Shown: positions 17,853 through 28,659, counted from the stretch's first letter. The stretch is DNA of 64,000 nucleotides from Thermohalobaculum sp039026375 (GCA_039026375.1 JBCCML010000017.1:1-64000); one strand, 5' to 3'. Made by a program: numbers and translations. Notes: a model not told the origin generated them from the letters alone.

Positions 17853-17891
17853 GGGACTGGCATAGTCCCTCCGCCCCTGTCAGTCCGGGGC
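17853..17891 (+). promoter_or_regulatory. Two consecutive hairpins before tadE
   Basis: GGGACT-GGCAT-AGTCCC at 17853-17869 and GCCCC-TGTCAGTCC-GGGGC at 17873-17891, both perfect, fill the 81-base gap between the OmpA lipoprotein and tadE. There is no U run, so an mRNA-processing or stability role is likelier than termination. Confidence 0.45.
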
Positions 17892-17913
17892 GGCGGGCGG
17901 TGTGAGGTGAATT

Positions 17914-18519
17914 GTGGTTTGGGTACAGGACCTGCAGCGGCGGTTTCAGGCATTTCTGCGCGATGACCGCGGCAATGCAGGTCTAGAGTTTGTTACGACC
18001 TTACCCCTACTGATGGGGGTCATGGTCTTCACAGCCGAGTATGGTCAGGCGCTTCGGGCGCGCATGGCACTGGACAGTGCGGTGCAAGACATTGCGCGCT
18101 ATCTGGCACGCGCGCCAATGGATAATACGACTGTCGCTAACGGCTCGCCGACAATTGATTTCTACCCGGGCATCGAGGCCGCCGCACAAGCGCTGCTTCA
18201 AGACAGGGTTGACCCATTATTAGCGTTCGAAGCTGAGACCTTCACCGTTGATGCAGCCGAGTTCCGCGACCCGTACTACGTGATCGAAGTTAAGGCCTGG
18301 ACGTATGTTGAAATGCCCTTGCTTTCGATCATCAACATTTTCTCGGAAAGCCCATCTGACAACGACCGTATCCTATCCGACGGCGAGAGCGGCTATGCCG
18401 AACCGAACCCGCTTACCTTGGTGATGGAGTCAGTGCACGTTGTCAGGTGGGGCGGTGGTGCCGTTCCAGGCTCGGCCGATTGTCTTCTGGCTGACCGCTA
18501 CCGAGGGCTTTGCCCATGA
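17914..18519 (+). CDS. tadE: TadE-like pseudopilin
   Basis: 201-residue minor pilin. The leader FQAFLRDDRG precedes NAGLEFVTTLPLLMGVMVFTA, so cleavage after Gly gives Asn +1 and the conserved Glu at +5. The rest is a soluble periplasmic domain. Translation seems to begin at a GTG (17914) after a GGTGA-rich stretch. The last bases overlap the next gene (ATGA). TadE and TadF are needed for pilus assembly but are not the main subunit. Confidence 0.87.
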   Translation: MVWVQDLQRRFQAFLRDDRGNAGLEFVTTLPLLMGVMVFTAEYGQALRARMALDSAVQDIARYLARAPMDNTTVANGSPTIDFYPGIEAAAQALLQDRVDPLLAFEAETFTVDAAEFRDPYYVIEVKAWTYVEMPLLSIINIFSESPSDNDRILSDGESGYAEPNPLTLVMESVHVVRWGGGAVPGSADCLLADRYRGLCP

Positions 18520-19247
18520 TTCGGTCCGCTCTACATCAACGGGTCCGTCAGTTTATCCGCGACCAGAATGGCGCCGTCGTCGTTGACTTCGTGCCGGTCT
18601 TCTTCGGAATGGTCGTGATCATCCTGGTCATCTTCGAGATTGGGATTGCCTATTTCCTTAGTCTCAGGTCGCTGAAGGCCGCACAGATCGGTGCGCGCGT
18701 TGCCGCTGTGATGCCGGCAATCCACTCTGGAGTTCCGCTGACAAACGAGCGTCCTGCGCCGTTAGTGGCAGGGGAGCCAACTGGCGCGGACGGCGAGCCC
18801 TGTTTCAACCCAAGCGGCGCGGATCGTTGCGTTGACCCGGGCGGACCGTGGATTTGTGATGGCGGGAGTTTTGACGCCTCGGTCTGCGATCCTGTTGCAT
18901 TTGGGATGCTCGTCAGAGACATGCGGCGGACATTCTCGAACCTCGACCCAGCAGCGGTCACAGTGACCTATGCTTACAGACGCCTGGGCGAGACGGGCGG
19001 GCAGTTCATTCCAGAGGTTAACGTGACGATCGCTGCGCACGACTATACTTTCGCGATCTTCAGCCTCGGCGATTACTGTCGCCAGAACGGTCAGAATTGC
19101 AGCAGCGACGGTGCCGATCTGGATGGCAAAAATCGCACGCGCTTCGGCAGCGTCTCAGCCAGCGCATACGGCGAAAATACTGCCGGCCTCGCACAACCAG
19201 TGCCGGCGTCCGAGGAAGATCCAACCACATCCAGTCCACAGTCCTAG
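18516..19247 (+). CDS. tadF: TadF-like pseudopilin
   Basis: 243-residue minor pilin overlapping tadE by four bases. The leader FIRDQNG is followed by AVVVDFVPVFFGMVVIILV, so Asp stands at +5 where Glu is usual. The large extracytoplasmic domain has several cysteines in pairs (CFNPSGADRC, WICDGG, CDPVAF, YCRQNGQNC), suggesting disulfides. Domain identity beyond the N-terminus is not clear, so the TadF name rests on position and leader. Confidence 0.78.
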   Translation: MIRSALHQRVRQFIRDQNGAVVVDFVPVFFGMVVIILVIFEIGIAYFLSLRSLKAAQIGARVAAVMPAIHSGVPLTNERPAPLVAGEPTGADGEPCFNPSGADRCVDPGGPWICDGGSFDASVCDPVAFGMLVRDMRRTFSNLDPAAVTVTYAYRRLGETGGQFIPEVNVTIAAHDYTFAIFSLGDYCRQNGQNCSSDGADLDGKNRTRFGSVSASAYGENTAGLAQPVPASEEDPTTSSPQS

Positions 19248-19250
19248 ACC

Positions 19251-20486
19251 ATGGCATTAACGTTCAGAAAAGCGCCGAAACCCGAGCCGACCGAAGCCCT
19301 GGTCTTCGCGGACGGCTTCACCGAATTCGAAGCGCTTGCGGAGGATTTCGACTCTGAGTTTGGCGCGGGTAACTGGACCGATGTGCGCAACGCCGATGCC
19401 GAGCGCATTCTGTCGGCCAACGACGTGGACGCAGATTTCGCGATCGTGGCGATCTCGTCGGACGTGCCGCAGTCCGTGGACGGAACCGCGGACCTGATCA
19501 GGAAAGCGCGTGGCGCCGGTTTGTTGGTGCTTCTGGTGGTTGGAGAGATCTCCTCGCGCTCCATCCACCGTCTGATGCGGGAGGGCGTGACCGAATTTAC
19601 CCCCTACCCCGATTCTGACGGGGCCCTTCCTGAAGCGATCAGTCGCCTGCGCTTGGCATTGAACGCGCCAAACCTACCGCTGGGCCCGGGCGTCGCTGCG
19701 CCAGCCAGGCAGGGTATCGTCACAACTATTTACGGAGCAGCCGGCGGCGTTGGCGCATCAACCTTTGCCGTGAATCTCGCTTGGGAAATCACACTGGCGA
19801 CTCGCAAGACGGGCCACAAAGTGGCGCTGCTGGACTTTAATTTTCAGTACGGTTCGATCGCGACCTACCTGGACGTTCCGCGGCGTGAGGCGGTCTATGA
19901 GTTGGTGTCAGAGGCCGCATCCCTGGACCAAACGGGCCTGACCCAGGCTTTGTCCGTCTACGAAGACAAACTGCACGTTCTGACAGCTCCGCGCGATGCC
20001 TTACCGCTGGATATCGTAGCGCCGGGCGATGTGAAGGCGATCATCGAACTGGCCGTCGAAGCCTTCGATTACGTTGTGATCGATATGCCCCAGTCGCTGA
20101 TGAACTGGTCTGAACAGGTCTACACCGCTTCGGACATCTTCTATGCGCTGATGGAAGTCGATATGCGATCGGCTCAGAATATGTTCCGCTTCCTCCGGAC
20201 GCTGAAGGCCGAGGATATGGCGCTGGATAAGATCCAATTCGTCTTGAACCGTGCGCCTGGTATGACTGATCTTTCGGGTAAGGCACGCGTCAAACGGGTC
20301 GCTGAAAGTTTGGGCATCGACTACACTATCCAACTACCCGATGGTGGCCGTGCCGTCGTGAACGCCTGTGATCAGGGCGCACCTATGGCAGAAACCGCCC
20401 GTTCGAACCCGCTGCGCAAGGAAGTCGCGCGCGTCGCGAAAATGTTGGTGGAGCAGGAAGCGAAGACCCTGCGCGCCACTCAGTAA
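19251..20486 (+). CDS. cpaE: Tad pilus localisation ATPase CpaE
   Basis: 411-residue MinD/ParA-type ATPase. The N-terminal 120 residues look like a degenerate receiver domain (DADFAIVAISSD, with no clear phospho-acceptor pocket). The ATPase domain has a deviant Walker A in YGAAGGVGASTFAVNLA, KVALLDFNFQYGS, and YVVIDMPQSLMNWSE as Walker B region. CpaE places the pilus machine at the pole in Caulobacter. The ATG is four bases after the tadF stop. Confidence 0.93.
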   Translation: MALTFRKAPKPEPTEALVFADGFTEFEALAEDFDSEFGAGNWTDVRNADAERILSANDVDADFAIVAISSDVPQSVDGTADLIRKARGAGLLVLLVVGEISSRSIHRLMREGVTEFTPYPDSDGALPEAISRLRLALNAPNLPLGPGVAAPARQGIVTTIYGAAGGVGASTFAVNLAWEITLATRKTGHKVALLDFNFQYGSIATYLDVPRREAVYELVSEAASLDQTGLTQALSVYEDKLHVLTAPRDALPLDIVAPGDVKAIIELAVEAFDYVVIDMPQSLMNWSEQVYTASDIFYALMEVDMRSAQNMFRFLRTLKAEDMALDKIQFVLNRAPGMTDLSGKARVKRVAESLGIDYTIQLPDGGRAVVNACDQGAPMAETARSNPLRKEVARVAKMLVEQEAKTLRATQ

Positions 20487-20501
20487 GCATCGGAGGGGAT
20501 C

Positions 20502-21992
<1,491 letters not shown>

Positions 21993-22010
21993 CCCGGACC
22001 GCGCCGCGCC

Positions 22011-22973
22011 ATGCTGTTCCAACCCATCATTTACGGCCTGATCTTCATCAGCGTCTATTTGATGCTGGGCGGGATCTATTTCCTTGTTTTCGGCAAACAG
22101 CTTCGGCGCGAGAAACGGATCAACCGCCGCCTGGCGCTGTTGCAGGAAGGACGTGACACCGAAGAGGTGCTGACAATCCTGCGGACCGAGCGCGAGAATG
22201 CCGAGAAATCGGCGTCCTACCCGCTGATCGGTACGCTGGTCGACAAGGCGCGGCACGCCAACATTCTGATCAGCCCGCGCATGCTGATCGCAGTCGTACT
22301 GCTGACGTGCTTTGTCACGTTCCTTCTGCTGACGCTGTTCACCAGTGCGATCTTCGAGATCCGGCTGCTGGTTTCGCTGACCTGCGGCTACGGGACAGTC
22401 TACTTGTGGCTGCGCAACAAGGCCAAGGCGCGGATATCGTTGTTCGAAGAGCAACTGCCCGACGCCCTAGACCTGATGGTCCGTTCACTGCGGGTAGGCC
22501 ATCCAATCAATGCGGCGATTGCTATCGTTGCCCGGGAGATGCCCGATCCCCTGGGCACAGAGTTTGGTTTGATAGCAGACGAGGCCACCTACGGCATGGC
22601 GGTGACCGAGGCGCTGGACCGGCTGGCAGACCGGGTGCCGGTGCATGACCTCAAGTTCCTGGCGATCGCCGTGAACATTCAGGCGACATCGGGCGGAAAC
22701 CTCGCCGAGATCTTGGACGGTCTGGCCAAGGTGATCCGTGCGCGGTTCAAGCTGTTCCGGAAGGTCAAGGCCATCACGGCAGAGGCGCGCTGGTCATGCT
22801 GGTTCCTGTCGATCTTCCCGATTGTGGCGCTATTGGGCGTGCAGCTGGTCGAGCCCGACTACTACAACCGTGTGGATGATCACCCGCTGTTCATTCCCGG
22901 CGCCATCCTCACCTTCGTGCTGTTGGTGCTGAACATCATCTTCATGCGCATCCTTGTGAACATTAAAGTTTAG
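22011..22973 (+). CDS. tadB: Tad inner-membrane platform protein TadB
   Basis: 320-residue GspF-type membrane protein. Hydrophobic spans lie near residues 5-25, 85-125 and 265-315; the cytoplasmic GspF domain between them begins with LFEEQLPDALDLMVRSLRVG and contains LGTEFGLIADEATYGMAVTEAL and ATSGGNLAEILDGLAKVIR. TadB and TadC form the platform on which CpaF acts. The gene is 18 bases after cpaF. Confidence 0.94.
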   Translation: MLFQPIIYGLIFISVYLMLGGIYFLVFGKQLRREKRINRRLALLQEGRDTEEVLTILRTERENAEKSASYPLIGTLVDKARHANILISPRMLIAVVLLTCFVTFLLLTLFTSAIFEIRLLVSLTCGYGTVYLWLRNKAKARISLFEEQLPDALDLMVRSLRVGHPINAAIAIVAREMPDPLGTEFGLIADEATYGMAVTEALDRLADRVPVHDLKFLAIAVNIQATSGGNLAEILDGLAKVIRARFKLFRKVKAITAEARWSCWFLSIFPIVALLGVQLVEPDYYNRVDDHPLFIPGAILTFVLLVLNIIFMRILVNIKV

Positions 22974-22984
22974 CGAGGCGCGTT

Positions 22985-24013
22985 ATGGTTTTACCTCTGC
23001 AAGCAGATCCAATTCCAGGTGCCGAGATCGCCCCTGGGCCGGAGCAGGCAGGGCTGATTTCGCGCCTTTGGCAGGCCCTGGAAGACAGCTACGGCACGGC
23101 TGGACCATTTTACGCCGTCATTGTTCTAGGCGTCTTGCTGGTCCTGATCTTCTTGCCGTTTCTCATGCGCAAGCAGAAGGACCCTTTGGCCCGGTTCTCG
23201 TTCCGTGACGAGCGGTTGGACGATGAACTGGTGCGTCTGCGTGAGAACAGCGACGATGGCAGCCTGCAGAAGCTTGCGCCTTATTTGGAGCCAAGCGACC
23301 AGGAACAGCTGAGCGCAACCCGCACCGACCTGCGGGCGGCAGGCTACAAATCACGCTCGGCGGTGCGGCTTTACTTCTTCGCGAAAGCTGCGATGGGGCT
23401 GGTATTGCTATTCGGCGCTTTGGTTCTGACACTGCTGGTGCCAGAAGAGCCAGATATCACCTTCTCGATCATCCTTTCCGGCGTGATCGGGCTATTCGGA
23501 TATTTCTTGCCAATCTACTGGGTCAAACGGCAGGGCGCGGTTAGGCAGGAATCAATCCAAAACCACTTTCCAGACGCGATGGACATGATGCTGGTCTGCA
23601 TCGAAGGCGGCCAGTCACTTGATCAAGCAATGGCCCGTGTCGGCGAGGAAATGGCCACATCATCCAGCCCGCTCTCGGAAGAGCTGCAGATTGTCACCTA
23701 TGAGTTTCGGGCCGGTAAGGACCGCTCCAGCGTGCTGCGTGACTTTGCCGAACGTTGCAATGTGAACGATATCTCCAGCTTCGTTACCGTGCTCATTCAG
23801 TCCCAACAGTTCGGCACATCGGTTGCGCAAGCGCTGCGGGTCTACGCCGCTGAAATGCGGGACAAGCGTCTGATGCGCGCCGAGGAAAAGGCCAACGTGC
23901 TGCCAACAAAGCTGACGCTGGGCACGATGATGTTCACAGTGCCTCCGCTGATCCTGATCCTTGTCGGTCCCTCCTTCATCATGATTGTCCGCTCGCTCGC
24001 GGGCTTTGGCTGA
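22985..24013 (+). CDS. tadC: Tad inner-membrane platform protein TadC
   Basis: 342-residue partner of TadB with the same GspF domain: FPDAMDMMLVCIEGGQSLDQA, then LSEELQIVTYEFRAGKDRSS and the closing KANVLPTKLTLGTMMFTVPP with a terminal membrane span. Other spans lie near residues 38-58 and 130-175. The stop overlaps the start of the next gene (ATGA), so translation is coupled. Confidence 0.94.
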   Translation: MVLPLQADPIPGAEIAPGPEQAGLISRLWQALEDSYGTAGPFYAVIVLGVLLVLIFLPFLMRKQKDPLARFSFRDERLDDELVRLRENSDDGSLQKLAPYLEPSDQEQLSATRTDLRAAGYKSRSAVRLYFFAKAAMGLVLLFGALVLTLLVPEEPDITFSIILSGVIGLFGYFLPIYWVKRQGAVRQESIQNHFPDAMDMMLVCIEGGQSLDQAMARVGEEMATSSSPLSEELQIVTYEFRAGKDRSSVLRDFAERCNVNDISSFVTVLIQSQQFGTSVAQALRVYAAEMRDKRLMRAEEKANVLPTKLTLGTMMFTVPPLILILVGPSFIMIVRSLAGFG

Positions 24014-24588
24014 TGAAGGCAGCAGCGCTAAGCGTTGTCCTAACCGTGGCATTAAGCGGGTGCGAGTTGATGCCTAAAGCCCCGGCGGCGCAGTTGCCAC
24101 CGGCAGTATCGCTGCCACAGACATCGGGCACATATTTAAACATGGGCCGGTACTTCCTCAGCCAAGGTCAGCCCGAGCTTGCACACGACGCATTCATCCG
24201 CTCGTTACGTGTCGAAGGCGTCAGCGCCGCAGCGTTTTCGGGCGCCGGGGTGGCCGCCGAAAAACAAGGCTTGTTGCATCAGGCTGAACGCTACTTTGAA
24301 AAGGCCGTTCGTCTGGCACCCAACTCGGTCGTGGCATTCAACAACCTGGGCGCGGTGCGCTATCAGATGGGCCAATTCACCGAGGCAAAGCATGCTTTTG
24401 AGACGGCCTTCAAGCTCTCTAGCGGGCAAAGCCCGGTGGCCGGTTTGAATTTGGCCCTCGTCGAGCGCGCAATGAACGAAGCGGACGGCCAGGAATTGGC
24501 ACTGGCGCCAAACCCTGTTCCTTTGCAAAGACTAGGGACGGGAGAGTACGCCTTGGGCACACCAAGAGCCCTGGGAACGGAGGAATAG
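24013..24588 (+). CDS. tadD: TadD-like TPR lipoprotein
   Basis: 191-residue lipoprotein: signal with lipobox LSGC near residue 16, then at least three tetratricopeptide repeats (GRYFLSQGQPELAHDAFIRS, KQGLLHQAERYFEKAVRLAP, YQMGQFTEAKHAFETAFKL). TadD proteins are needed for secretin assembly. Overlaps tadC by one codon edge and is followed by a second TPR lipoprotein four bases later. Confidence 0.86.
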   Translation: MKAAALSVVLTVALSGCELMPKAPAAQLPPAVSLPQTSGTYLNMGRYFLSQGQPELAHDAFIRSLRVEGVSAAAFSGAGVAAEKQGLLHQAERYFEKAVRLAPNSVVAFNNLGAVRYQMGQFTEAKHAFETAFKLSSGQSPVAGLNLALVERAMNEADGQELALAPNPVPLQRLGTGEYALGTPRALGTEE

Positions 24589-24592
24589 CGTC

Positions 24593-25444
24593 ATGCATCG
24601 CGCCATGAGACTGACGATAGCCCTAGGCCTTCTAATGACCGCAGCGTGCGATCGCACCGCATTGGAAGACCGCGAGGCACCGTTCGGTCCGTCGGTGATC
24701 GATGCCGCTGAGATCCAGGATCTACTGCTCACGGCTGGAAACCCAGACGAATCCGCCGCTTACTTTGCTGCCGCCCTGGCCGAAGAACCCGATCGTGCGG
24801 ATTTCCGTCGCGGCCTGGCAATCTCGCTCGTGCGCGCAAAACGATACCCCGAGGCAAGCCGGGTCTTCCAAGAGATGGTGACGCTGAACCAGGCCGAACC
24901 ACAGGACTTGGTTGAATATGCCTTTCTGGAAGCACGGCTGCAGAATTGGAGCGCTGCTGAAAGCCTGGCGGCCTCCTTGCCGGGCGGCCTGGTCTCACCT
25001 CGGCGCTATCTGCTTGAAGCGATGCTGGCCGATCATCAGCAAAATTGGTCGAACGCGGATGCCGCCTATGCGCAGGCTGAAAGTCTCAGCCCTAATCCGG
25101 CAAGCGTTCTGAATAACTGGGGCGTAAGCCAGATGTCGCGCGGCGACCTGCCTGCGGCAGAAGACACGTTCATGCGGGCCCTGTCGTTCAATTCGCGGCT
25201 GTTCAGCGCCAAGAACAACTTGGCCATCGTACGTGGCCTGCAGGGCAACTACCAACTGCCCGTCGTGCCGATGACGGAAAAGGAAAAGGCGTTGATCCTG
25301 AATAATCTCGGCCTGATCGCGCTGCGTCAGGGCGAGCGCAACATCGCCAAAGGGCTGTTTGCAGCCGCCGTCGAGACGCATCCACAGCACTATGCCGGTG
25401 CGGCCGACCGGCTGGCAGCTTTGGAAGCCGTGGTCGAGAACTAG
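24593..25444 (+). CDS. Second TPR lipoprotein of the Tad locus
   Basis: 283 residues with a lipoprotein signal (GLLMTAACD) and tetratricopeptide repeats across most of its length (AAYFAAALAEEPDRADFRRG, ADAAYAQAESLSPNPASVLN, GDLPAAEDTFMRALSFNSRL). It resembles TadD and probably arose by duplication within the locus or serves the same scaffold role. The ATG has CGGAGGAA upstream. Short by name only: I know no specific symbol. Confidence 0.82.
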   Translation: MHRAMRLTIALGLLMTAACDRTALEDREAPFGPSVIDAAEIQDLLLTAGNPDESAAYFAAALAEEPDRADFRRGLAISLVRAKRYPEASRVFQEMVTLNQAEPQDLVEYAFLEARLQNWSAAESLAASLPGGLVSPRRYLLEAMLADHQQNWSNADAAYAQAESLSPNPASVLNNWGVSQMSRGDLPAAEDTFMRALSFNSRLFSAKNNLAIVRGLQGNYQLPVVPMTEKEKALILNNLGLIALRQGERNIAKGLFAAAVETHPQHYAGAADRLAALEAVVEN

Positions 25445-25449
25445 CCCCA

Positions 25450-25968
25450 ATGGACACGACCGCGCTTTGGCTCGCCTTTGCGGCGCTGGTTCCGTTGATG
25501 GTCTACACTAGCTGGCATGACCTAAAGTATCTGACCATTCCGAACTGGATCTCGCTGGCCTGTGTCGGGATCTACGTTGCTACGGCATCCTGGGGGTTGG
25601 CGTTCGAGACGTTCCTTTGGGGTCTTGGGGGCGGTGTCATCGCGCTGGTCTTGGGTTTTGTGCTCTACTCGATCCTGCACAGCGTGGGTTTGGCCGCCAT
25701 CGGTGCCGGCGATCTGAAGCTCATCTCCGCATTGGTCCCCTTCATGTGGTGGCGGGATGCGGCGGAGATCCTGTTGATCTTCACAATTGTGATCTGGATC
25801 TTCCTGATCTTTTTCGTGATCGCGTGGAAACGGATCAAGCGTGCCAGCAATTTCGCCGCCATGAGCCAGGACGAAAAGAAGACGTTCAAACTTGCGTCTC
25901 CCTTCGGGATCTCATTGGCAGCTACGATCCTGATCTATCTGGGCCGAAAGGTGCTGGAGACGCTCTAG
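25450..25968 (+). CDS. cpaA: Prepilin peptidase CpaA/TadV
   Basis: 172-residue A24-family aspartic prepilin peptidase. The two catalytic aspartates are in SWHDLKYLTIPNWI (near residue 22) and IGAGDLKLISAL (near 90, the GxGD motif). It has about five membrane spans and, like other CpaA proteins, lacks the N-terminal methyltransferase domain of PilD. It should cleave the Flp, TadE and TadF-like leaders. Last gene of the Tad operon, convergent with the phosphodiesterase gene. Confidence 0.92.
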   Translation: MDTTALWLAFAALVPLMVYTSWHDLKYLTIPNWISLACVGIYVATASWGLAFETFLWGLGGGVIALVLGFVLYSILHSVGLAAIGAGDLKLISALVPFMWWRDAAEILLIFTIVIWIFLIFFVIAWKRIKRASNFAAMSQDEKKTFKLASPFGISLAATILIYLGRKVLETL

Positions 25969-25982
25969 TTGGGGCAGTCATC

Positions 25983-26747
25983 TCAGCTTTCGCTCCAGTC
26001 CGCCCAGTCTTGGTCTTCCTGGAACAGTGGCGGGTGATCGGTGATCACGCCGGTCAGACCCAGTTCACGGAACGCCACCATCACCCGGGGCTCGTTGATC
26101 GTGTAGACGCGGACATCAAAGCCAAAGCTTGCCGCCTCAGCCAACAGGCTGCGGCTAATCTCGCGGAAATTCAAATGCAACGCGGCGGCGTTCAGGGCAT
26201 CCAGATGCGCCCGCCAATCCGGCGGGGGCCGCGTCCACAACCCTGCAATCGGCTGATTTGGCATCAACCGGCGCATAGCTGCCAGCTCATCCAGATCGAA
26301 GCTGGAGACAATGATCCGCCTTTGTGTCCAGGGTCGGGCGGCCAGGGCTTCGGCGACCTTTTTGGCAACGGCGCCTAGGGGTTGATCGTGCCGCTTGATT
26401 TCCAAGTTTGCATGGAAGTCCAGTGACCCCAGCAGGTCCAACATCTGGTCCAACGTGGGCAAAGGCTCCGAAGCAAAGGCAGGCCCATGGCCGCGCCCCG
26501 CAAAGATGCCCGGCAGATCCCCAGCTTCCAGTAATGCGATTGACCCGGTCCAGGTTGTACAACGATCCAACGTTTCATCGTGGTGGATCACCGGGGTGCC
26601 GTCGCCCAGAAGCGAGACGTCAAACTCGATCCACCAGACGCCTTGAGCGGCTGCCGCCGCGACAGCCGACAGCGTGTTTTCGGGCGCCGCACGGCTGGCG
26701 CCACGATGCGCGATAAGACGACCGGGATCGTCGACATTCGGTCTCAT
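25983..26747 (-). CDS. Glycerophosphodiester phosphodiesterase family protein
   Basis: 254-residue GDPD TIM-barrel enzyme that hydrolyses glycerophosphodiesters to glycerol-3-phosphate and an alcohol. Metal and catalytic residues are in LIAHRGASRAAPENTLSA and EFDVSLLGDGTPVIHHDETL; the C-terminus has FDVRVYTINEPRVM, which carries the W/Y-T-N strand of the family. I start at the ATG at 26747; a longer frame begins at 26825 with a hydrophobic start, but its promoter space would be lost against the divergent OmpA gene. No signal peptide, so cytoplasmic (UgpQ-like). Confidence 0.9.
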   Translation of the reverse strand: MRPNVDDPGRLIAHRGASRAAPENTLSAVAAAAAQGVWWIEFDVSLLGDGTPVIHHDETLDRCTTWTGSIALLEAGDLPGIFAGRGHGPAFASEPLPTLDQMLDLLGSLDFHANLEIKRHDQPLGAVAKKVAEALAARPWTQRRIIVSSFDLDELAAMRRLMPNQPIAGLWTRPPPDWRAHLDALNAAALHLNFREISRSLLAEAASFGFDVRVYTINEPRVMVAFRELGLTGVITDHPPLFQEDQDWADWSES

Positions 26748-26838
26748 TCGACTCTTCCCTGCCCCACTGCTTGCCTCTGCGCCGACCTTGTTGCAAACCC
26801 GGCACGCGATGAGAACCAATAACACATGCAGGCGCTGA

Positions 26839-28656
26839 ATGGTCCGCTACGCCCTTTTCGTAGCGCTGATCGCAGCCACCGCTTACCTCAGCTATGATCT
26901 GGGGCGCTGGGGTGCGCGCGCCTACGAGCGGATGCAGGTGCAGCGGGTCGAAAGCGGGCTAGAAGTTCTGGGCATCCGCTGGGCGCAAATAGAAGCTGAC
27001 GGGTTGATGTTGGAGTTGCACGGTCACGCACCGGATATGTTCGCCCGTGATCTTGCCCTGGAATCCGCAGCGGCGATGGCGCCCCTGGCACGCATCGGCA
27101 ATTTCGCGACCGCCACGTTGGCCCCGCCCGAGCGGCGCGACAACGTGCGGATCGAACTGCATCGAAACGCCTCTGGCATCACCATGACGGGGCAGACGGC
27201 CAGTCGGGACATGCGCGACCGGCTCAACGCCACGCTGCGCCGGGATGCCCCAGTGGCGGAGCTGCGCAATCTGACGGGTATCCAGGCCGCCACACCCCCT
27301 AATGGTTGGGGGCCAGAGATCGACATCGCCAGCCGCGCCGCGGGGGCGCTGCCCAATGCCTATGTGGTGATCCGGCCCGGCCGGGTCATGATCAAAGGAA
27401 ATGTTGACGACGCGGCGACCCGCGATGCCCTGACCGAACGGTTGGTCACGCTGGCCGGCACAAATGTCGCCCTGGACATGGAGATCGGCATCCCGCCCAA
27501 GGTTATCGTGCCGTTTGCCTTTGCCGCCTGGAAGGAACTCGGTGGCACGATCATCCCAGAGATTTGTGCCGCCCGCAGTCCCGAAGATGCCGCACAAATT
27601 GCGCGCCTGCTCAGCGAACACTCCACCGCGCGCCATATCACGCCGTGCGCGGTCGGTCTGGGCGGCCCCCCGGGGGATTGGCCAGCTGCAATAGCAGCAG
27701 CCGTAACCGTACTGGAACAACTCCCAGCCGGTAGGGTGGACGTGGAATACCGCCATATCAGGTTGATTGCAGCACCGCCGACTCCACCCGCAGATTTCGA
27801 GCAGGTGGCCGCGGCCTTCCAATATGTTGTGCCCGAAGGTTTCACGGCAGAAGCGCGCTTGGACAGCCAGGACGTCGCCACGCTCAGCAGCATCGGCCGT
27901 GAACGCTATTGGATGCGGATCGAACGCACCGCGGACGGCGTCAGCGTTCGGGGCGAGGTACCTGATAACGCAGCAGCGGTTACCGTCTCGACCTATGCTG
28001 CAGCGCTCTTCGGGCTCAGCACAGTGGAAACTGAATTACGTGACGTGGGCCGTGCGGCCCCGGCTGGCTGGACGACGGCTGCGCTGAGAATGCTGGATGC
28101 TTTGGCCGAAACAAATGGCGGCGCGGCCGAGATGGCGGGCTACCGCGTCTCGCTGCACCTGAACGCGCGCGATCCTGTCGCCGCGGAACGCCTGCACGCA
28201 GCGCTGGAGGTCGCCCTGCCAGATTACGCCGTGCACACAGTCACCACCATCGACGTACCTGCCGCATCCGCATCCGTACCAAAACCAGCACCCGCTTGCG
28301 CCGCCGCGCTGGCCCGCGTCGTACAGGCAACACCCATCGATTTTGCCCCCGGCAGCGCTGTGATCAGTGATGCCAGCCTTGCCGCACTTGATCAGTTGGC
28401 CGAGGTCTTTGGCGGATGCACCGGCGACAGAATTGAGATTGGCGGCCATACGGACAGCCAGGGCTCTCAGGACCTTAATCAACGTCTCAGCCTAGCCCGC
28501 GCTCAGGCGGTGGTAACCGGACTGACCAATCGTGGGGTACCGCTTCATTGGATGTCAGCCCGAGGCTATGGCGAGACCCTGCCCATTGCCGATAACACGA
28601 CCGACGCCGGGCGCGCGCGCAACCGGCGCATCGAATTCCAACCGGCCGAGGGCTGA
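26839..28656 (+). CDS. Large OmpA-domain envelope protein with BON-like repeats
   Basis: 605 residues. An N-terminal membrane span (about 3-20) anchors the protein. The long middle region has at least three similar alpha-beta units with the pattern of BON domains (IELHRNASGITMTGQTASR, VVIRPGRVMIKGNVDD, IERTADGVSVRGEVPDNA), and the last 120 residues are an OmpA-like peptidoglycan-binding domain (IDFAPGSAVISDASLAALDQ, IGGHTDSQGSQDLNQRLSLA, ARNRRIEF). Likely a cell-wall-linked periplasmic protein; precise role unknown. The next gene follows after three bases. Confidence 0.82.
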   Translation: MVRYALFVALIAATAYLSYDLGRWGARAYERMQVQRVESGLEVLGIRWAQIEADGLMLELHGHAPDMFARDLALESAAAMAPLARIGNFATATLAPPERRDNVRIELHRNASGITMTGQTASRDMRDRLNATLRRDAPVAELRNLTGIQAATPPNGWGPEIDIASRAAGALPNAYVVIRPGRVMIKGNVDDAATRDALTERLVTLAGTNVALDMEIGIPPKVIVPFAFAAWKELGGTIIPEICAARSPEDAAQIARLLSEHSTARHITPCAVGLGGPPGDWPAAIAAAVTVLEQLPAGRVDVEYRHIRLIAAPPTPPADFEQVAAAFQYVVPEGFTAEARLDSQDVATLSSIGRERYWMRIERTADGVSVRGEVPDNAAAVTVSTYAAALFGLSTVETELRDVGRAAPAGWTTAALRMLDALAETNGGAAEMAGYRVSLHLNARDPVAAERLHAALEVALPDYAVHTVTTIDVPAASASVPKPAPACAAALARVVQATPIDFAPGSAVISDASLAALDQLAEVFGGCTGDRIEIGGHTDSQGSQDLNQRLSLARAQAVVTGLTNRGVPLHWMSARGYGETLPIADNTTDAGRARNRRIEFQPAEG

Positions 28657-28659
28657 GCC

